NCBI GenBank assembly: GCA_016290715.1
Contig: JAEEUY010000126.1
Span: 1 to 9,458, forward strand
DNA: 9,458 nt
Source: Bacteroidales bacterium
GTDB lineage: Bacteria > Bacteroidota > Bacteroidia > Bacteroidales > WCHB1-69
Direction of reading: 5' to 3'
Shown here: piece by piece, positions 5,885 to 9,458 of the stretch
How the letters are laid out: every line of letters starts with the position of its first letter
How positions within the stretch are numbered: position 1 is the stretch's first letter
Translations under genes and position numbers: made by a program
The notes under the pieces: generated by a model
What the model saw: the letters and a program-made list of their open reading frames with translations, nothing else
What the model was told of the DNA's origin: nothing
The model's database searches: none

Positions 5885-8800
5885 ATGGCAAATTTTTTAA
5901 CGAAAATATTTGGTACTAAATCAGATAGAGATTTAAAACATCTCGAGCCTATCAAAGATAAAGTTTTAGAAGCGTACGAAACCATCAAGAATCTTTCCAA
6001 CGACGAACTTCGCGCCAAAACCGTGGAGTTCAAAGAGATTATCCACGAAGCGGTAAAGGAGGATGAAACCCGCATCAGCGAAATCAAAAAGCAGTTGGAC
6101 GAAAACTACAGTATGGAGGTAAGCGAAAAGGAGAGTCTGTACAAAGAGATGGAGCATTTGGAAAAGAAAGCGTACGACAAGACCCAAGAAGTGCTTGATG
6201 AAATTTTGCCTGAGGCTTTCGCTGTCATGAAAGAGACAGCCCGCCGTTTCAAGGATAATGAAATAGTGGAAGTTACTGCCACCCAAATGGATAGAGACAT
6301 TGCCGCCCGCAGAAACTGCATCGAAATCAACGGCGACAAGGCACTATACCATAACACTTGGTCGGCAGGCGGAAACATGATCAAGTGGGATATGTGCCAC
6401 TACGATGTCCAATTGATTGGTGGAACCGTACTTCATCAGGGAAAAATCGCAGAGATGGCCACTGGTGAAGGGAAAACCTTGGTTGCCACCCTGCCCGTTT
6501 ATCTGAATGCACTTTCCGGAAAAGGCGTACACGTAGTAACCGTGAACGATTATTTGGCGAAACGTGATAGCGAATGGATGGGGTTGTTATACGAATTTCA
6601 TGGTTTGAAAGTGGACTGTATCGATAACCACGAGCCCAATTCTGAAGAAAGGCGACAAGCCTATCTCGCTGATATTACGTATGGTACCAACAACGAGTTC
6701 GGTTTTGACTACTTGCGTGACAACATGGCTCGCAACCTGACCGAATTAGTGCAACGCCCTCACAATTACGCCATCGTGGATGAGGTGGACTCTGTTTTGA
6801 TTGACGACGCACGAACCCCATTGATTATTTCTGGCCCTACTCCCCGCGGCGACCAACAACAATTCGACAAGTATAAGCCCACTGTTGAACGCTTATACAA
6901 TGCCCAGAAAGAATTGATCACATCCATTCTTCCGAAAGCAAAACGCCTCGTGAGCGAGAACTTGGATATCAAACCCCAAGAACTGGGGGCACAACTGCTG
7001 CTTCGCTGCCAGCGCGGACTGCCCAAAAACAAATCCCTGATTAAATTCTTGAGCGAACCCAACATCAAGAACATCCTGCTTCGTACGGAAGGGTTCTATA
7101 TGCAAGAACAAAACCGCAATATGTTTATCATTGACAACGACTTATCTATTTTGGATGATGAAATCAATGAAAAAATACATAAATTTGGGAACCGCATTGA
7201 GTATTTCAACCAAATGGTGAATAAATTAGCCACTCTCACCGATGAGGCTGCCATTAAGAAAGAAAATGAAAATCTCAAAAAAGAGGCTGTTCCCATCAAA
7301 AAAGATGTTGAGCATCTGATTTTGGAACTCCAAAAACAGTTAGGTGAACATATCTATGTGGAAGATGCCGGGAAATTAGCCAAATGTTGGAAAAACATAC
7401 TCACCTCTTACCAAAACTTTGAATTACTCAATACATTAGCTCCTTCCGAAACAAAAATCCCTGCTTTTGCCAACTACCGCGACATGATGATTTCCACACT
7501 GCAAAGCAAGATTTCAGAATGTGGCAATAATCAATTGGAGACGAAACATACTTATGAGGAGATGCTCAAAACATTGCAGCAAAATAATTTGCAAGCATCC
7601 ACTGAAACACATTTGCAAGAATTGCGTGAAATCAATTTTGGTAAATATGGTTTGAATTTCGTCATCGAAGAGAAACTCAATTCTGTTAATATCATGGAAA
7701 AGGGCATTGAATTGGTTTCCCGCAACACCGAAGAAGCCAAGTTATTCATTATGCCTGAAATAGGGACAGAATTGGCCAAACTCGACAAAGAAAATCTTTC
7801 AGAAAAAGAGAAAGCGGAACGCAAAGCGGAAATCTATAGGGAATTTTCCATCGCCTCCGAACGTATCCATACTGTGCAACAACTTTTGCGTGCCTACACC
7901 ATGTTTGAGAAAGATGTGGAATATGTCATCAGCGAAGATAATAAAATCAAGATTGTAGATGAACAGACCGGACGTATCATGGAAGGCCGCCGCTACTCCG
8001 ACGGATTGCACCAAGCTATCGAAGCAAAAGAGAATGTGAAGGTAGAAGCAGCGACGCAAACCTACGCGACCATCACCCTCCAAAACTACTTCAGAATGTA
8101 CAAGAAGTTGGCGGGTATGACTGGTACGGCAGAAACAGAAGCAGGCGAGTTCTGGAATATTTACAAACTGGATGTGGTAGTCATTCCCACCAACCGCCCG
8201 ATTGCCCGTATCGACTATGAAGATCTTGTTTACAAAACCAAACGGGAAAAATATGCCGCCGTTGTTGATAAAATTATTGAATTGCACGAAGAAGGCCGTC
8301 CTGTTTTAGTGGGTACCACTTCCGTGGAAACATCTGAATTATTATCCAAAATATTAGAAAAACGGCACATCAAACACAACGTTTTGAACGCCAAACTGCA
8401 TAAAAAAGAAGCCGACATCGTAGCAGAAGCGGGACAGGCAGGAACCGTAACCATTGCCACCAACATGGCAGGCCGTGGTACCGATATCAAATTAGGACCG
8501 GGCGTGAAAGAAAAAGGAGGCTTGGCCATCATCGGTACAGAACGCCACGATTCGCGCCGCGTTGACCGGCAGTTACGCGGTCGTTCCGGCCGTCAGGGTG
8601 ACCCCGGCAGCTCCCTTTTCTTTGTCTCTTTGGAAGATAATCTGATGCGCTTGTTCGGTTCTGAAAAAATTGCCAACGTGATGGACCGTATCGGTCTGCA
8701 AGATGGTGAAGTGATTCAACACAGCATGATCACCCGTTCCATTGAGCGTGCCCAAAAGAAAGTGGAGGAAAACAACTTCGGCATCCGTAAACGACTGTTG

Positions 8801-9458
8801 GAATACGACGATGTGATGAACGCACAACGCGACACCATTTACCGCAAACGTAGAAATGCCCTCTTCGGCGACCGCTTGGCTATCGACTTGGCGGAAATGT
8901 TTGAAGATGTGTGCGCCACTGTAGTAGAAAATAATTGGCAAGCAAAAAGTTACGAGGATTTCGTAACAGATATGATCACTATCTTCGGATGCGACTCACC
9001 TTTTGAAGAACAAGAATTTTTGGAAGGTCGTCCGGAAAAATTAATCGAACAACTTTATCCTATTGTTTACCAAAACTATAAGGATAAAATGGAGAAATTG
9101 AGCCAGAAGATTTTCCCGATTATCGAAAAAGTATTTTTAGAACAAGGCGACCGTTTTCAAAACATTGCCATTCCAATTACCGACGGACAAAAAACATTAA
9201 ACGTGGTCGCTCCACTTAAAAAATGCTATGAAACCCAAGGTAGGGAAATTGCACTCTCCATTGAAAAGGGGATCACCATCGCCGTCATCGATAACGCATG
9301 GAAAGAACACCTTCGCGAATTGGATGACCTGAAACAATCTGTTCAAAACGCTTCTTACGAGCAAAAAGACCCGCTGTTGATATACAAATTGGAATCTTTC
9401 GACTTATTCGACAAACGATTGGCACGAATCAACGACGAAATCGTTTCATTTTTGAACA
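5885..9458 (+). CDS. secA: Preprotein translocase ATPase SecA with a large internal insertion (3' truncated by the window)
   Basis: SecA is the motor that pushes unfolded preproteins through SecYEG at the inner membrane. 1,191 codons are present and the frame stays open to the window end. The ATG at 5885 is fixed by an in-frame TAG six bases upstream. Visible motifs: Walker A MATGEGKT (191-198, Lys197); DEVD Walker B (299-302) followed by SVLIDDARTPLIISGP; the preprotein cross-linking domain, about 310-685; IVDEQTGR (690-697); TNMAGRGTDI (859-868); RQLRGRSGRQGD (895-906); and the helical scaffold end NAWKEHLRELDDL (1137-1149). Residues about 50-100 are an extra charged helical segment usual in Bacteroidota. 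Codons 414-589 are an additional insertion described separately. The C-terminal tail, possibly with a zinc-binding SEC-C motif, lies beyond the edge. The leader 5751-5884 holds no obvious promoter; GACATTTG at 5841-5848 is a 7-of-8 match to the -7 consensus without a -33 partner. Confidence 0.97.
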   Translation, partial: MANFLTKIFGTKSDRDLKHLEPIKDKVLEAYETIKNLSNDELRAKTVEFKEIIHEAVKEDETRISEIKKQLDENYSMEVSEKESLYKEMEHLEKKAYDKTQEVLDEILPEAFAVMKETARRFKDNEIVEVTATQMDRDIAARRNCIEINGDKALYHNTWSAGGNMIKWDMCHYDVQLIGGTVLHQGKIAEMATGEGKTLVATLPVYLNALSGKGVHVVTVNDYLAKRDSEWMGLLYEFHGLKVDCIDNHEPNSEERRQAYLADITYGTNNEFGFDYLRDNMARNLTELVQRPHNYAIVDEVDSVLIDDARTPLIISGPTPRGDQQQFDKYKPTVERLYNAQKELITSILPKAKRLVSENLDIKPQELGAQLLLRCQRGLPKNKSLIKFLSEPNIKNILLRTEGFYMQEQNRNMFIIDNDLSILDDEINEKIHKFGNRIEYFNQMVNKLATLTDEAAIKKENENLKKEAVPIKKDVEHLILELQKQLGEHIYVEDAGKLAKCWKNILTSYQNFELLNTLAPSETKIPAFANYRDMMISTLQSKISECGNNQLETKHTYEEMLKTLQQNNLQASTETHLQELREINFGKYGLNFVIEEKLNSVNIMEKGIELVSRNTEEAKLFIMPEIGTELAKLDKENLSEKEKAERKAEIYREFSIASERIHTVQQLLRAYTMFEKDVEYVISEDNKIKIVDEQTGRIMEGRRYSDGLHQAIEAKENVKVEAATQTYATITLQNYFRMYKKLAGMTGTAETEAGEFWNIYKLDVVVIPTNRPIARIDYEDLVYKTKREKYAAVVDKIIELHEEGRPVLVGTTSVETSELLSKILEKRHIKHNVLNAKLHKKEADIVAEAGQAGTVTIATNMAGRGTDIKLGPGVKEKGGLAIIGTERHDSRRVDRQLRGRSGRQGDPGSSLFFVSLEDNLMRLFGSEKIANVMDRIGLQDGEVIQHSMITRSIERAQKKVEENNFGIRKRLLEYDDVMNAQRDTIYRKRRNALFGDRLAIDLAEMFEDVCATVVENNWQAKSYEDFVTDMITIFGCDSPFEEQEFLEGRPEKLIEQLYPIVYQNYKDKMEKLSQKIFPIIEKVFLEQGDRFQNIAIPITDGQKTLNVVAPLKKCYETQGREIALSIEKGITIAVIDNAWKEHLRELDDLKQSVQNASYEQKDPLLIYKLESFDLFDKRLARINDEIVSFLN
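7124..7651 (+). other. Extra ~176-residue helical segment inside the SecA preprotein cross-linking domain
   Basis: Codons 414-589 lie between FYMQEQNRNM and LNFVIEEKLNSV, two segments that in other Bacteroidota SecA proteins (from memory) are separated by only a short linker. The segment is mostly predicted helix with heptad-like charged runs (DEAAIKKENENLKKEA; VEHLILELQKQLGE), two Cys (residues 501 and 546) and two Trp/Tyr-containing patches (AKCWKNILTSY, FANYRDMM). It is in frame, has no stop and no intein splice-site residues. A hand count gives about 36% GC over 7141-7620, against about 46% (6481-6720) and 45% (7861-8100) in the flanking secA sequence. Its function is unknown; its position next to the substrate-binding clamp suggests a role in substrate or partner binding. 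Confidence 0.7.

Noticed and set aside
7124..7651. Intein or intron in secA
   Set aside because: The segment starts with Phe, lacks an N-terminal Cys/Ser and a C-terminal His-Asn followed by Cys/Ser/Thr, and is too short and helical for an intein. It is fully in frame without intron-like borders.
7799..8287. 162-codon minus-strand open frame inside secA
   Set aside because: Antisense shadow of a conserved SecA region; the Phe/Leu/His-rich translation is typical of such shadows.
1..9458. Mobile elements, CRISPR arrays or defence genes
   Set aside because: No transposase-like frame, terminal inverted repeats, regularly spaced direct repeats or phage-like genes were found on either strand.

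Overview
The window looks like chromosomal DNA from a Bacteroidota bacterium, most likely Bacteroidales. The signs are promoters of the TTG...TAnnTTTG type (clearest before the tRNA), almost no Shine-Dalgarno sequences, a surface lipoprotein/TonB receptor pair typical of the phylum, and a SecA with the extra N-terminal helical segment found in Bacteroidota. I cannot name the genus. All family calls are from recognition of sequence, not from a search.

Layout, left to right. 1-112 is the last 36 codons of a plus-strand gene, probably lpxB (lipid A disaccharide synthase). 229-418 is a self-contained tRNA-Asp(GUC) unit with promoter, tRNA with encoded CCA, and a strong terminator. 507-1040 is rluE, a 23S rRNA pseudouridine synthase, notably GC-richer than everything around it. 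1133-4592 is a minus-strand vitamin B12 uptake unit read from right to left: a promoter -7 element, a cobalamin riboswitch, a BtuG-like beta-propeller surface lipoprotein, then a BtuB-like TonB-dependent receptor that starts at GTG. 4731-5111 (minus) is a small His-rich protein of unknown function. 5255-5698 (plus) is a small exported helical protein of the Spy/DUF4890 type with its own terminator; it is divergent from the 4731-5111 gene. 5885-9458 (plus) is secA, running off the right edge.

How the parts work together: in the B12 unit the lipoprotein should capture corrinoid at the cell surface and pass it to the receptor, which imports it across the outer membrane with TonB energy. The riboswitch should shut the unit off when cobalamin is plentiful. 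The other genes are housekeeping (envelope lipid synthesis, translation, rRNA modification, protein secretion) and have no evident functional link to it.

The most unusual item is in SecA: about 176 residues (codons 414-589), helical and AT-rich, interrupt the preprotein cross-linking domain where I remember other Bacteroidota SecA proteins having only a short linker. No IS element, CRISPR array, phage gene or defence system was seen.
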